Shown: one piece after another, positions 1 to 8,123 of the stretch | Position numbering within the stretch: the first letter of the stretch is position 1 | How the letters are laid out: each line of letters opens with the position of its first letter | Assembly (NCBI RefSeq): GCF_007991735.1 | Contig: NZ_BJYX01000030.1 | Coordinates: 1 to 42,967 of the forward strand | DNA length: 42,967 bases | Source: Terrabacter aerolatus | Lineage (GTDB): Bacteria > Actinomycetota > Actinomycetes > Actinomycetales > Dermatophilaceae | Reading direction: 5' to 3' | Translations under genes and position numbers: made by a program | Notes under the pieces: model-generated | What the model was told of the DNA's origin: nothing | Seen by the model: only the letters and a program-made list of their open reading frames with translations | Databases searched by the model: none

Positions 1-151
1 CCATGACCGGGTACACCTAGCGGGCATCAACGTCGTAATTGGGCACACGTCAAGGTCCGGCCGTCGCGAGGCCGGGGAGTCTAGGGGCGCCTCCGCCGCG
101 AGTCGCGCCTGCACAGTTGAACGATTCCCGGCTCCGAACCCTCGAGGCAAG

Positions 152-175
152 GAACTGAGCCTCTAGGCTCAGTTC
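152..175 (+). promoter_or_regulatory. Perfect inverted repeat at promoter and start of the NTPase gene
   Basis: Two perfect 10-bp arms, GAACTGAGCC and GGCTCAGTTC, flank a TCTA centre and end 2 nt before the ATG at 178. The hexamer TAGGCT (164-169), which fits the actinobacterial -10 pattern TANNNT, lies across the centre, 8 nt before the start codon. The repeat could be an operator over a leaderless promoter. Alternatively it could be an RNA hairpin next to the weak AAGGA at 149-153. The sequence shows the symmetry directly; either role is inference. The rest of 1-151 holds no recognisable gene. Confidence 0.6.
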
Positions 176-177
176 GC

Positions 178-3138
178 ATGGAGTCAGACGCGAGTCACCT
201 GATCCGCAAGCTTGTTGTGATCGCAGCATCTTCCGTCTTGCCGACACCTGTACTCAGCATCGGGGAAGCCGCCTTTGACTTCGCCAGCAAGAAGTGGGAT
301 CGGCCCGCAGCTCAGGTCGAGCGCAATTTGCGAAAAGTCACTCCGACAGCCACCTCACAGGAGCGTGCGAACGGGCTTCGATACGCGGTTGATGCACTGG
401 AGAAGTCCGCTCTGACGCTCGACGAACTTGCGGCTGACGACTTCGATGCAAGCCGCGCTGCTAGGCGCATCGAGCCGCACCTCGACAGCTCGCTGCTCGA
501 ACAAGAACGCCTAGTAGCGATGCATGCAGTGCGCCTTTCCCTCCAAGCAACGATCAATGAAGCAAAAAAGTCGAATGATGACCTTCGAGCCTACAGTCGT
601 CAAAGCCGAGGAACGCTCGAAACCATAGAACGCGGAGTCAGGACTCTGCACGAGCAATCGCGAGCCCACGCACCTTTCGGTATCAGGTCGAAGCACATAG
701 TGGACAGCCACAGGTTGTCGGACCCGTTGCACCTCGAACTCTATGTGGGTCGTCTCCCAGAACTTGCGTTGAAGCAGTTTGCGCGGGACTGGAGAGATGA
801 CTTAAGGCTTCACGTAACGGAATTATGTGACATGCGCTCCGCGGATTCGCGAACGCGAGTGGCTCTGAATACGTTGGAGCGGTTACAGTTCCATGGCACG
901 TACCCCTCAGTTTGGCGAGAACTGCAAGCTCCCGAGACGCGGGAAGCAATCTCCCGCATTCGCAGCTTCTTGGCTCGTGACAGCAACCTGTTCCAACCTG
1001 TGCAGTACGACCTTGCCTTGCGTTGGCTTGAACGTCAGGTCAAGAGGCCGGAATTCTCGCTGGCCTTCGCGGTGTCAGGTAGCTGGGGGGCCGGGAAAAC
1101 TCGCCTGCTCGACCGCATCGCCGAAACCGGCTCTAATCAAGGCTGGCTGCCCATCCACCTTGAAGCCATGACTAACCGACCACTCAAAGATGAAGTGTTC
1201 TCCTGCTTCGAGGAATCACTCGGGATGCGGGTTGGTTCCATGCCGGAGCTGCGAAGCGTACTGGACGGACGGCGGGGATCAATCGTCGTGGTGGACGACT
1301 GGGACGTGTTGTCTCGAAGAGAACCATCTCGTCTTCGCGAGCTTGGGCAGCTGATCGAAAGCTTAAGCGACCTCAACGTGAGGTGGGCGATCTCTCTAGA
1401 CGAGTCTGCCCTTCCCAAGGTCCTCTCCAATGATGGGATGCAGTTCTGGGAACGCTACGGATGCACTGGACCGGTCTTCCAACCGGACCGAAGCATCGTT
1501 TCTGGGTGGCTGCTCCTGGATGACGAGAACGAGTCCGAGTCCGTCGGACTCAGAATTATCGCGGGGACACTTCCTGGCCGACGCGCTCTCGAAGTGGAGA
1601 GAGCCGGTCTAGAAGAGCGAAACGCAAGAATGATCAAACGGAGTCTGTCCACCCCCGTCGTGGCTCTCCTCAAGCTCAACCTCAGTCCCTCTCTCCCACT
1701 CGACGAGATCCACGTCGTCACGTTGATGAACGAGTATTGGAGCCTGATGAAGAGCAGTCTGACGCGGGCCGACGGGGTCAGCCCTGACGCCGTCGACGCT
1801 GTGTGCGAGGCGATCGGATTCGCACGCCTCGCAGGAGGAAGCGCTTCCTTCAGCGACGTTGGGCTGTCTCGCGCGCCGGACGGATACCTCGAACAGGAGT
1901 GGATGTCGGCGTTGCGGGCCGCGGTCGTGTGCCTTCGAAATCGCAGCATCGTGGTGGTGGCCTCTCCCGGAGACCGATTGCTTCCTTCGCCGTCCGTGGA
2001 ATTGCTGTGGGGCTTCCTCACGAGCAGGGAGGTCGAGCGCTGCTCACCTCAGCTTGGGTTAGCAGGGCTGCCTTACGCCAAGGAGGTTCTGCTTGCCATA
2101 GCGGGGCGCGACCACGGGATAAGGACTGAGTCACTGAAGACGGTGCTGCGTTTCCTGCTCGTCGCTTCTGCGCTGGAGTTTGAAAGATCGGAGCCAGAGT
2201 CCCAGAGACCGTATCTCCACTGGCTTGGGAACCCCGACCTGCCCAACGATGTCTTGTGGGAGGCCGCGACTGTGCTTCCGAGCGGCGTCCAGTCACGACT
2301 TATCTCTGAGGCCTTGGCGGTCGCAGACGTCGCCGATGACGAGCCGTTCTGGGCGTTGCGAATGTTGCGCCTCTGTGAGGAACCTTCCTCAAGAGAGGTT
2401 CTAGACCACCTTCGCTTTGCCGATCGAGTGGCCAATCAAGCCAACCGGACCGGGTTGCAGGAATACCTCCTGCTCGTCCTGCAAGGACTTGTCCGTCGCG
2501 TCAACTGGTCGGTGCCGCGTGATGCTCACAAAGCGTTGACATTGATCCACCGGATGTCGACGCCACGCACTGCAGAACCTCTCAGCCGTGCTGTGGTCGC
2601 TGAACTGTCGTTCGAGGACCCCTCAAGGCGCGTTGCGTGGCTTCAAACGCTGGCGCGCTTCCTTACCGTCGTCGGCGAAGACGGAGGTCCAGGTAACCTT
2701 GATCTTCCCTTTTGGCGCGACGTGACACAGCGGAGCATTTTGAAACTGTCGGCAAGCGCGGGGCCCAATGTGATACTTGAGATGTTGGAGGCCGGGGTCT
2801 TTGCGCCATCTTGGCGAGGGCAGAGGTTGTCGCGCAGTGCGGGTCACTTCTTCCGTAGATCCGCACACGTTGCATTCGGGCATACAAGGGACACGGACTC
2901 GCGGCGGTTCGATGAACTGGCCTTGAAACTTATCCGGGGGGAGCTAGAGGGTGCTAGCCCTGAACGTCAGGCACTTGCTGCCCTGTTCGGCATTCGACAC
3001 ACCGTGGCGACTGGTGGTCATTCGGTCACGGTTGACCGTGACTTAAAGATGCACCTCACCCTGCTAAAGCGGAGCAGACACATTCCAAGAGACATGAAGA
3101 GATGGGTCGACTCGATCAAGGTGGACGACGAGCCGTAA
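178..3138 (+). CDS. Large STAND/NACHT-like P-loop NTPase, possible defence protein
   Basis: This is a 986-aa protein. A Walker A motif GSWGAGKT lies near residues 301-308. A Walker B strand, VVVDDWD, lies near 370-376. The first 160 residues are helical, with a pattern of alternating Leu/Ala and acidic residues like the N-terminal helical domains of bacterial NACHT/STAND proteins. Residues after about 450 are mostly helical with no repeat or enzyme motif that I recognise. Large STAND NTPases of bacteria are known antiphage sensors, but this assignment rests only on architecture. The ATG at 178 follows directly after the inverted repeat at 152-175 and has no close Shine-Dalgarno. It stands alone and converges on the zinc-ribbon gene. 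Codon use is less GC-rich than in the conjugation genes, which fits acquired DNA. The NTPase call is firm; the function is unknown. Confidence 0.75.
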   Translation: MESDASHLIRKLVVIAASSVLPTPVLSIGEAAFDFASKKWDRPAAQVERNLRKVTPTATSQERANGLRYAVDALEKSALTLDELAADDFDASRAARRIEPHLDSSLLEQERLVAMHAVRLSLQATINEAKKSNDDLRAYSRQSRGTLETIERGVRTLHEQSRAHAPFGIRSKHIVDSHRLSDPLHLELYVGRLPELALKQFARDWRDDLRLHVTELCDMRSADSRTRVALNTLERLQFHGTYPSVWRELQAPETREAISRIRSFLARDSNLFQPVQYDLALRWLERQVKRPEFSLAFAVSGSWGAGKTRLLDRIAETGSNQGWLPIHLEAMTNRPLKDEVFSCFEESLGMRVGSMPELRSVLDGRRGSIVVVDDWDVLSRREPSRLRELGQLIESLSDLNVRWAISLDESALPKVLSNDGMQFWERYGCTGPVFQPDRSIVSGWLLLDDENESESVGLRIIAGTLPGRRALEVERAGLEERNARMIKRSLSTPVVALLKLNLSPSLPLDEIHVVTLMNEYWSLMKSSLTRADGVSPDAVDAVCEAIGFARLAGGSASFSDVGLSRAPDGYLEQEWMSALRAAVVCLRNRSIVVVASPGDRLLPSPSVELLWGFLTSREVERCSPQLGLAGLPYAKEVLLAIAGRDHGIRTESLKTVLRFLLVASALEFERSEPESQRPYLHWLGNPDLPNDVLWEAATVLPSGVQSRLISEALAVADVADDEPFWALRMLRLCEEPSSREVLDHLRFADRVANQANRTGLQEYLLLVLQGLVRRVNWSVPRDAHKALTLIHRMSTPRTAEPLSRAVVAELSFEDPSRRVAWLQTLARFLTVVGEDGGPGNLDLPFWRDVTQRSILKLSASAGPNVILEMLEAGVFAPSWRGQRLSRSAGHFFRRSAHVAFGHTRDTDSRRFDELALKLIRGELEGASPERQALAALFGIRHTVATGGHSVTVDRDLKMHLTLLKRSRHIPRDMKRWVDSIKVDDEP

Positions 3139-3671
3139 GCCGAGTTGGGTGGATTCCGGGCTGACGGCCGCGGCAGAGGTGATGAGACGTGACGTTGCTG
3201 GCTGGTCGCAGGCAGCGGTTAGGCGCTGGAGATCAGGGGCGTGAACACGCCGAGCGTCGGCTCGCTCAGCAGGCGAGCACTCACTGGCCCCGGATGATCC
3301 GGGCTAGCCATTCTGATGGCCTCGGATTAGTTCTGGCGGTTACGGGCGGGTGAGGGAAAACGGACGAGCCGCAGCGGGCAGCCCAGCCACTGGTATACCC
3401 AGGCAGTTCTTGCCGCGATGTGGCTCCGTGGCAAGGAACCGACGTGGCGCAGCGTCATCGCGCTTCCCGATTTCCCGCGCTAACGGTGACTGCATTCCCA
3501 GACGGTTGGATCTCGAAGCGCGACCAAGATCGAAGTGTGGTGGCTCGATCAAAGTGGAGAACTGCACGGAGGGTGATCGTCCGGCCCGAATCGCGGCGGA
3601 GAGACGCGGTCCCGATCCGGCATAAGTGGGTGGGTGCTCTTCCACACTTCAACCTCTGCCGCCAAGCGGGG
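3139..3671. other. Convergent intergenic region with short hairpins
   Basis: No convincing gene lies in these 533 bases between two genes that converge. The notable part is a cluster of small inverted repeats. CGAGC/GCTCG (3251-3264) and GCTCGC/GCGAGC (3260-3278) share bases and so exclude each other. CCCGGA-TGA-TCCGGG lies at 3289-3304. They sit about 110-165 bases after the NTPase stop and could end transcription from that side. No U-tract follows, which is common in actinobacteria, so the role is tentative. Confidence 0.35.
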
Positions 3672-5558
3672 CTAGCGTGACCGCGCCTTCCAAGCCCGCT
3701 TCTTGGCGCAGCGCGGGCAACACTGATGCTTGGCGGCACAGCGATCAAGGACGACGCCCGGGAACGGCTTGTCACAGTCAGGGCAGAGCCACGTCACCGA
3801 CGAGTTGCAGCCGGGAAGAACCTGCTCAGGTGTGAGAGGAAGATTCTCCGTGGGGTGCCAGATCGCGGCCACGTCGTAACGTTCCGTACGCAGATTGCGG
3901 TCGGGCGTTGCCACCTTTCCGGCGCACGCGGGACAGCCGGTGTCCAATTGTGTTCGTTGCTTCACCTCGGCTGGCCAGACATGTCGGCACGATTCCAAAG
4001 GGCATTGCCAGTAGACCGTGGTGTGCCCGCCGCCATAGATTTCCCAGGCCGTGAACGGATTGGTGACGGCAAGTTGGGCGGCCAGGTGAGGGAAGGTGGT
4101 CGCCAGGCAGTTGCGTAGGTTGACCCTCTTCCCGCGGCAGTAGGGGCAGCCGCGACCGCGCCTCGCACGGTCGCTCGGCGTCGCTTGGTACGAGTCGCCA
4201 AGTTCGCACCGCCACCAGACGGGCGTGTGCCGATTGGCCGTCACATGGCGGGCAGTGAGTTCACCGTTCGCGTCGTGGTCCCACTCCTTGGTGAGGGCTG
4301 GGTGGGTTGCCTGGAGGCTTTCTTCCCCCATGTCGCGGTAGGCGACATCTTTAAGTAGCTCCGCGGCGAGGTCGACTCCCTGCGGCCGGCCTGCGGCCAG
4401 GTACCGTGCGGCTGCCGAAGCGGCTGCGCCAGTCAACCATGCTCTCTCGAGCATTCGCTGCAGCACCAGTGAAGCAAGTCCGAGTGGGTCTCGCACCTCA
4501 GTTGATAGATCGTCGGGGTGTGCGCATGGAAGCGGTGATTCACGCACCCGAATCAAGTTGTAGCCAGCGTCCCGAATCGACTCACTCTTGCGTGCGTCGG
4601 CCTGCGCGCGGGTGCGGTGCCAGTACTCACCGTCGTACTCGATAGCGATCGTGCATCCTTCCGCGGTGACCGCGATGTCAATCCTGCCTCGACGACCGTC
4701 CACGCCGTTGAGGCTGGCGTCTCGGCGGACTGCGCCAGCTCCCAGCACCGGCGTAAGGACTGCGACCAGTTCGGCCCAGAGTTTCACCTCCGTGGCCGAG
4801 CGGTGGGTGAGACAGCATTGGGGACAGCCAGTGCCTTGGCTGGTGCGGAGCGCCACCGACGTTGGCCATTCATGACTCCTGGCGCAGCGCCACCAGACTT
4901 TCTTGCTTGAACCCCGGGTGACATCGGTCGGCTCGAGATCGTCGTTTCGGTCCGGGTGCCACTGTGCGGCGATCTCAGGGTGGGTGCCCGCAAGGCTCTC
5001 GCATAAGGGGCAGGCCCGGCGTCGACGACTGGGGAGTGACCTCGCATATGGCGGGTGGCCCTCATCCCTTAGGCAGCGCCACACGAACGTGCGCTTCGAC
5101 CCGTAACTCACAGTGTCGGGCGTACTTGGGGCGTTCGCTTCCAAGTCAAAGGAACGAACAAGGTGTTCGCCATAGCGACCCCGGATCGAGTCGCTGGGAA
5201 GGGCGAGATCGCGTGGCAATTGAGCGCAGATGCGTGACCGGCATCCGCCGGCCGGACCTGTTGTTTCGTAGGTCCTTGCCTTTCCCGCGACAGTCCGCTC
5301 GCTGCCTAGGCCACAGCGGTGACAGCGCCAGGCCGCGCGCAGCCCCGATTTCCAGGCGACCTCAGTTGGGAGGGCTGAGCCGTTTAACTCTGGATCCCAG
5401 TCAAGGGCAAACTCGGGCATCCGCTCGGCCACGCTTTGCCCTGGCCGCGCTCGTCGGCCCACTCCGTCCCGCACGTGTCCCGGGACCTGTCGTCTCTTGC
5501 TGCCGATGGCGCGTACCCGAGAGCTGAGTCCACGGCTGCGCTTACGTCTCTTCCCCAT
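3672..5558 (-). CDS. Zinc-ribbon protein with embedded Vsr-like endonuclease domain
   Basis: This 628-aa protein has repeated zinc-ribbon units typical of the 'probable zinc-ribbon' (DUF4379-like) family. CxxC pairs such as CPLC (about residue 182), CPQC (244), CPYC (470), CPAC (541), CPDC (591) and CPRC (613) alternate with phrases like 'WHPxxN..L.P..V..GS.K.VWWRC', seen several times. Between the ribbons, residues about 254-345 read as a Vsr/type II restriction-like nuclease fold: an N-terminal E (ATEVKLW), D in RIDIAV, then AIEYDGEYWH and a terminal LIRVRE. Proteins of this layout occur in defence and mobile regions, and their substrate is not established. The start follows AAAAGGATGG about 11 nt upstream. 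A 9-bp inverted repeat (5590-5637) lies in the leader. Nuclease activity is inferred from the fold. Confidence 0.8.
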   Translation of the reverse strand: MGKRRKRSRGLSSRVRAIGSKRRQVPGHVRDGVGRRARPGQSVAERMPEFALDWDPELNGSALPTEVAWKSGLRAAWRCHRCGLGSERTVAGKARTYETTGPAGGCRSRICAQLPRDLALPSDSIRGRYGEHLVRSFDLEANAPSTPDTVSYGSKRTFVWRCLRDEGHPPYARSLPSRRRRACPLCESLAGTHPEIAAQWHPDRNDDLEPTDVTRGSSKKVWWRCARSHEWPTSVALRTSQGTGCPQCCLTHRSATEVKLWAELVAVLTPVLGAGAVRRDASLNGVDGRRGRIDIAVTAEGCTIAIEYDGEYWHRTRAQADARKSESIRDAGYNLIRVRESPLPCAHPDDLSTEVRDPLGLASLVLQRMLERAWLTGAAASAAARYLAAGRPQGVDLAAELLKDVAYRDMGEESLQATHPALTKEWDHDANGELTARHVTANRHTPVWWRCELGDSYQATPSDRARRGRGCPYCRGKRVNLRNCLATTFPHLAAQLAVTNPFTAWEIYGGGHTTVYWQCPLESCRHVWPAEVKQRTQLDTGCPACAGKVATPDRNLRTERYDVAAIWHPTENLPLTPEQVLPGCNSSVTWLCPDCDKPFPGVVLDRCAAKHQCCPRCAKKRAWKARSR

Positions 5559-6106
5559 ATCTTGTCCATCCTTTTGATCGTTCGAGCGAGGGTCTCGAGG
5601 AGGGGACGCAAAAGCGCCCGAGCCTCAGTCGAGACCCGGACGCTTATCGGGACGTACTTTCTTGTTGGGAATCCTGAGGGGTCGGCGTGGGCCTGTCAAG
5701 AGATGGAAGCCAACGGCCCCGTGCGTCGTCACCTGATGCGCCTTCGGTTGCCGACTCGGCCAGACCCGGGGCCCGAAGGCGCCGCTAGACCGATAGCGGG
5801 TCACACGCGGACCCGATCCAACTCAGCCGACAACGGCGGGACAACGCGCTGGCCTGCCGACGCTGGTTCCGAACACGTGGCTTGAGAAGCCGACGTGCCT
5901 GGGAAGCCGACGTGCCTGGCATGCAGGCTGCCCTCATGGTGTCGTCGCGAACAACTGGCATAACCCAGAGGCACAGGACGTCGCCCCTCAGCGGCGGTAA
6001 GACGCGCCCCTCACCAGCCACGAGCGCGTGTGCTCTGGAGGGCGGTCCTTCGATAGCTACGCCTCAAACGTCGGCCCGGACCCTTTCAACTCCCTGGCGC
6101 AGCGAA
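5559..6106. other. Intergenic region with leader inverted repeat and 17-bp tandem repeat
   Basis: I see no supportable gene in these 548 bases. On the zinc-ribbon side, GGGTCTCGA (5590-5598) and TCGAGACCC (5629-5637) are perfect inverted arms 32 bases upstream of that gene's ATG, and could be an operator or leader hairpin. Further right, a 17-bp unit is repeated exactly in tandem at 5886-5919. The strand between the two minus genes probably contains the zinc-ribbon gene's promoter, but no clear -35/-10 pair was identified. Confidence 0.4.
5886..5919. repeat. Exact 17-bp tandem direct repeat, two copies
   Basis: The unit GAAGCCGACGTGCCTGG occurs at 5886-5902 and again, immediately adjacent, at 5903-5919, with no mismatch. 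It lies in a region without a gene. It may be a recent slippage duplication or a protein-binding pair. Nothing else in the surroundings distinguishes these. Confidence 0.85.
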
Positions 6107-7051
6107 TCACGAGGAAGGTGGTGCGTTCTTGACGCCGAACGGAACGTGGACACTGGGAACGAGAGATTGAGTGCCCGTGAGGTGAGCTAGCTGGTCGTCA
6201 AAAAAGATGTGGGGCTTGAGAATCCGCAGCACCGCGGCCTTCTCCCAGCCTCCCAAGAAGAAGGCGTCGTTGACGCGCAATCCCCACGCCTTCAGGCTCC
6301 GGATGGCGCGCGTGTGCGCCGGCGCATTCCTAGCGGTCACGATGGAGACGAACAAGCGGCGCCTGTAGTCGCGGTCCTCAGCCGACTTGGCGTCCTCTAG
6401 GTCTTGCATGTTGTTGATTGCGCCAAGGAGGTCCCGCATGGGCCCGGGGGGCAGCGGAATCGCTGCCTTCTCGACCTCGTGCTCGCGGAACCCCTCAATA
6501 CCTGCCGTCGCGTAGATCTGCTCGGCCGAGTCATCCGCAAGCACCGCATCAAAGTCGAACGCGATGCGCAGGTCCTGGTCGTCCGGATTGTCTGCCGCGA
6601 GCTCCGCTGGAGTCCCTACGACTTGGCCCGCTGGGTAGCCCTGGGCTGTAGCGTCCGCGACGTCTTGAGGGCTCGCGGATAGGAACAGCTTCATTCCAAA
6701 CGCGGGCATGAACTTGAACGGAGATCGACCTTGCATGAACACAGCGCGGGTCATTGGTAGCCCGTGCGTCTCGATGGATCTCATCACCCGGGCGCCTGTC
6801 TCGGGATCGTTCCGTGACAGCACCACGACTTCAACCAAGGCGTGGTCTGGCCGAAGGTCGTTCAGGCTGAGGAGTCGCTTGATGAAGTGGAACGCAATCC
6901 CGGGACGGAGTTGGACCTCGTAGTTCGCTTCCTGGAACGCCCGATAAGCGTCCTCTCCTTGTCCCTCAAAGACGGCGTGCGACTCCGCGAGGTCGAATAG
7001 TGCGCTTGAGGCGATGCCAATGACGAGAGTGTCGGAGCCAGGACCAGCCAT
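6107..7051 (-). CDS. Cytosolic 5'-nucleotidase family protein (NT5C1-like)
   Basis: This 314-aa protein matches the family of cytosolic 5'-nucleotidase I (HAD superfamily), which removes phosphate from nucleoside monophosphates. Residues about 74-98 (VVVLSRNDPETGARV...) carry the characteristic family block. HAD motif I appears as FDFDAVLADD (Asp166, Asp168), motif II as a Thr in SIVTARN, and motif III as FFDDQ near residue 280. Bacterial members are of about this length. The reading frame stays open upstream to 7360. I choose the ATG at 7051 because a TACGGT hexamer lies exactly 6 nt before it, as in leaderless actinobacterial genes, and because the conserved part begins just after it. It is divergent from the HEPN-like gene. 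A defence role through nucleotide depletion is speculation; housekeeping salvage is equally possible. Confidence 0.82.
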   Translation of the reverse strand: MAGPGSDTLVIGIASSALFDLAESHAVFEGQGEDAYRAFQEANYEVQLRPGIAFHFIKRLLSLNDLRPDHALVEVVVLSRNDPETGARVMRSIETHGLPMTRAVFMQGRSPFKFMPAFGMKLFLSASPQDVADATAQGYPAGQVVGTPAELAADNPDDQDLRIAFDFDAVLADDSAEQIYATAGIEGFREHEVEKAAIPLPPGPMRDLLGAINNMQDLEDAKSAEDRDYRRRLFVSIVTARNAPAHTRAIRSLKAWGLRVNDAFFLGGWEKAAVLRILKPHIFFDDQLAHLTGTQSLVPSVHVPFGVKNAPPSS

Positions 7052-7057
7052 TGGGCT

Positions 7058-7063
7058 ACCGTA
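7058..7063 (-). promoter_or_regulatory. Leaderless -10 element of the 5'-nucleotidase gene
   Basis: On the minus strand TACGGT is followed by AGCCCA and then the ATG at 7051. The TANNNT-N6-ATG spacing is the usual form of a leaderless actinobacterial promoter and there is no Shine-Dalgarno. No confident -35 is visible. Confidence 0.55.
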
Positions 7064-7335
7064 CGTGCCATCGCCCGAACGGGCTAATGAGGCACACCCG
7101 CGGCGTTCTTGGGAGAGCCACCCCCGGACCGGCCGTGTGCGCAACCGCGGTCGAGAGCACCCCGCCGAGCACCTGGATCGCGTGTGGCCGGACATCGATT
7201 CCTGGGTGAAGTCTCTTACAGCCGCACTCCGGGACGCCGGCATCTCCGGGGCGAGAGGGGCTGCAGTCCGCTCGTGGCCACCTCCGCCGTCGGCGGAAAG
7301 ACGCATGACCGGCAGACAGTGCAGGGGGTCACCAG

Positions 7336-7341
7336 TAGCCT
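7336..7341 (+). promoter_or_regulatory. Candidate leaderless -10 of the HEPN-like gene
   Basis: TAGCCT lies 8 nt before the ATG at 7350 and no ribosome binding site is present. The geometry is the same as in front of the NTPase gene at 178. It shares the 298-bp divergent region 7052-7349 with the 5'-nucleotidase promoter, so the two genes may be co-regulated. Confidence 0.45.
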
Positions 7342-7349
7342 TAACGGCT

Positions 7350-7931
7350 ATGCCAGACACCGCCGCGCTTGAGGCAATCCAAGACGACTGTCTTCATCTT
7401 CTGATGACGACCGCCTCCTTCCGTCATTTCAGCGAGACTTTCGATCCCAATCGGGGATCGCGCCTCGACCTGCATATGGCCATGATCCAACTGCGCGCGA
7501 TCGAGAACGACATCGTTGTCCGCATCTGCCGCTTCGACGACGAGGGGCCAAACCAGGTGTCGCTGCGTTACGCTGCCAAAGCTGCGCGGGCCGCGGGCCT
7601 GAGGGACGCCGACATTAAAGTTATAGACGCTCGAGTGAAGAAGTTCCGTCAGACCATCAACCCGTTAAAGACGCGGCTGCGAAACCAGCATGTCGGGCAT
7701 CTTGCAGCAGGTGTGACGCAACCCCACGACGCGCTAGGCCTCATGAGCCCTGAATCCGTGTTGGCCTGGTGCTGGGAGCCGGTCCGCATCGTCGACCTCT
7801 TGGCTCAGACATCGTGCGCTTACGGGCTCGAGCCGACTCGGGGTCAGCAGTTGGACCTCCGTGCCTACTGTGGCGTCGACAGCGAAACATTCCCGCCTCT
7901 TGAGGCGTGCGTGTTAAGAGGCACCGACTAG
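7350..7931 (+). CDS. Small helical protein with HEPN-like R-x5-H motif
   Basis: This is a 193-aa, mostly helical protein. Residues 108-118 read TRLRNQHVGH, with Arg111-Asn112 and His117. That matches the R-[polar]-x4-5-H motif of HEPN ribonucleases and resembles the AbiU2-like subgroup, whose motif follows a basic helix as here. HEPN proteins are often the RNase part of toxin-antitoxin or abortive-infection systems. No antitoxin-like partner is directly adjacent; the divergent 5'-nucleotidase gene is the nearest neighbour. The open frame extends back to 7014, but that part overlaps the neighbour's start. The ATG at 7350, with its leaderless -10, begins the plausible protein. The fold is inferred from one motif, so the call is tentative. 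Confidence 0.5.
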   Translation: MPDTAALEAIQDDCLHLLMTTASFRHFSETFDPNRGSRLDLHMAMIQLRAIENDIVVRICRFDDEGPNQVSLRYAAKAARAAGLRDADIKVIDARVKKFRQTINPLKTRLRNQHVGHLAAGVTQPHDALGLMSPESVLAWCWEPVRIVDLLAQTSCAYGLEPTRGQQLDLRAYCGVDSETFPPLEACVLRGTD

Positions 7932-8123
7932 CTCGTCCGTCCGTCGGAGAGTCCAATAAGGGCCTCTGCTCGTCAACCGGTGTTGGCAGATGGGGGCTGA
8001 ATCGCATAGAGCGCCGCCAAGGCCCTAACCATCACCGACCTCTTGGCCACAGGCTCGTCGACATCGACCAAGTGGGGAGTCTCAAGCGGTGGCTATCCAG
8101 CCCGGTCCGTAGGTCCTGGCCGG

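Noticed and set aside
3251-3304. Hairpin cluster considered as a riboswitch or attenuator
   Set aside because: It lies between two convergent stops, not in front of a gene, so a terminator role is more sensible.
5590-5637. Inverted repeat considered as part of a tRNA gene or attachment site
   Set aside because: No cloverleaf, T-loop or CCA-adjacent features fit; the arms alone support only an operator or hairpin.
7052-7360. N-terminal extension of the 5'-nucleotidase by 103 residues
   Set aside because: The extension overlaps the promoter region and start of the divergent gene and is non-conserved in character; the leaderless signal supports 7051.
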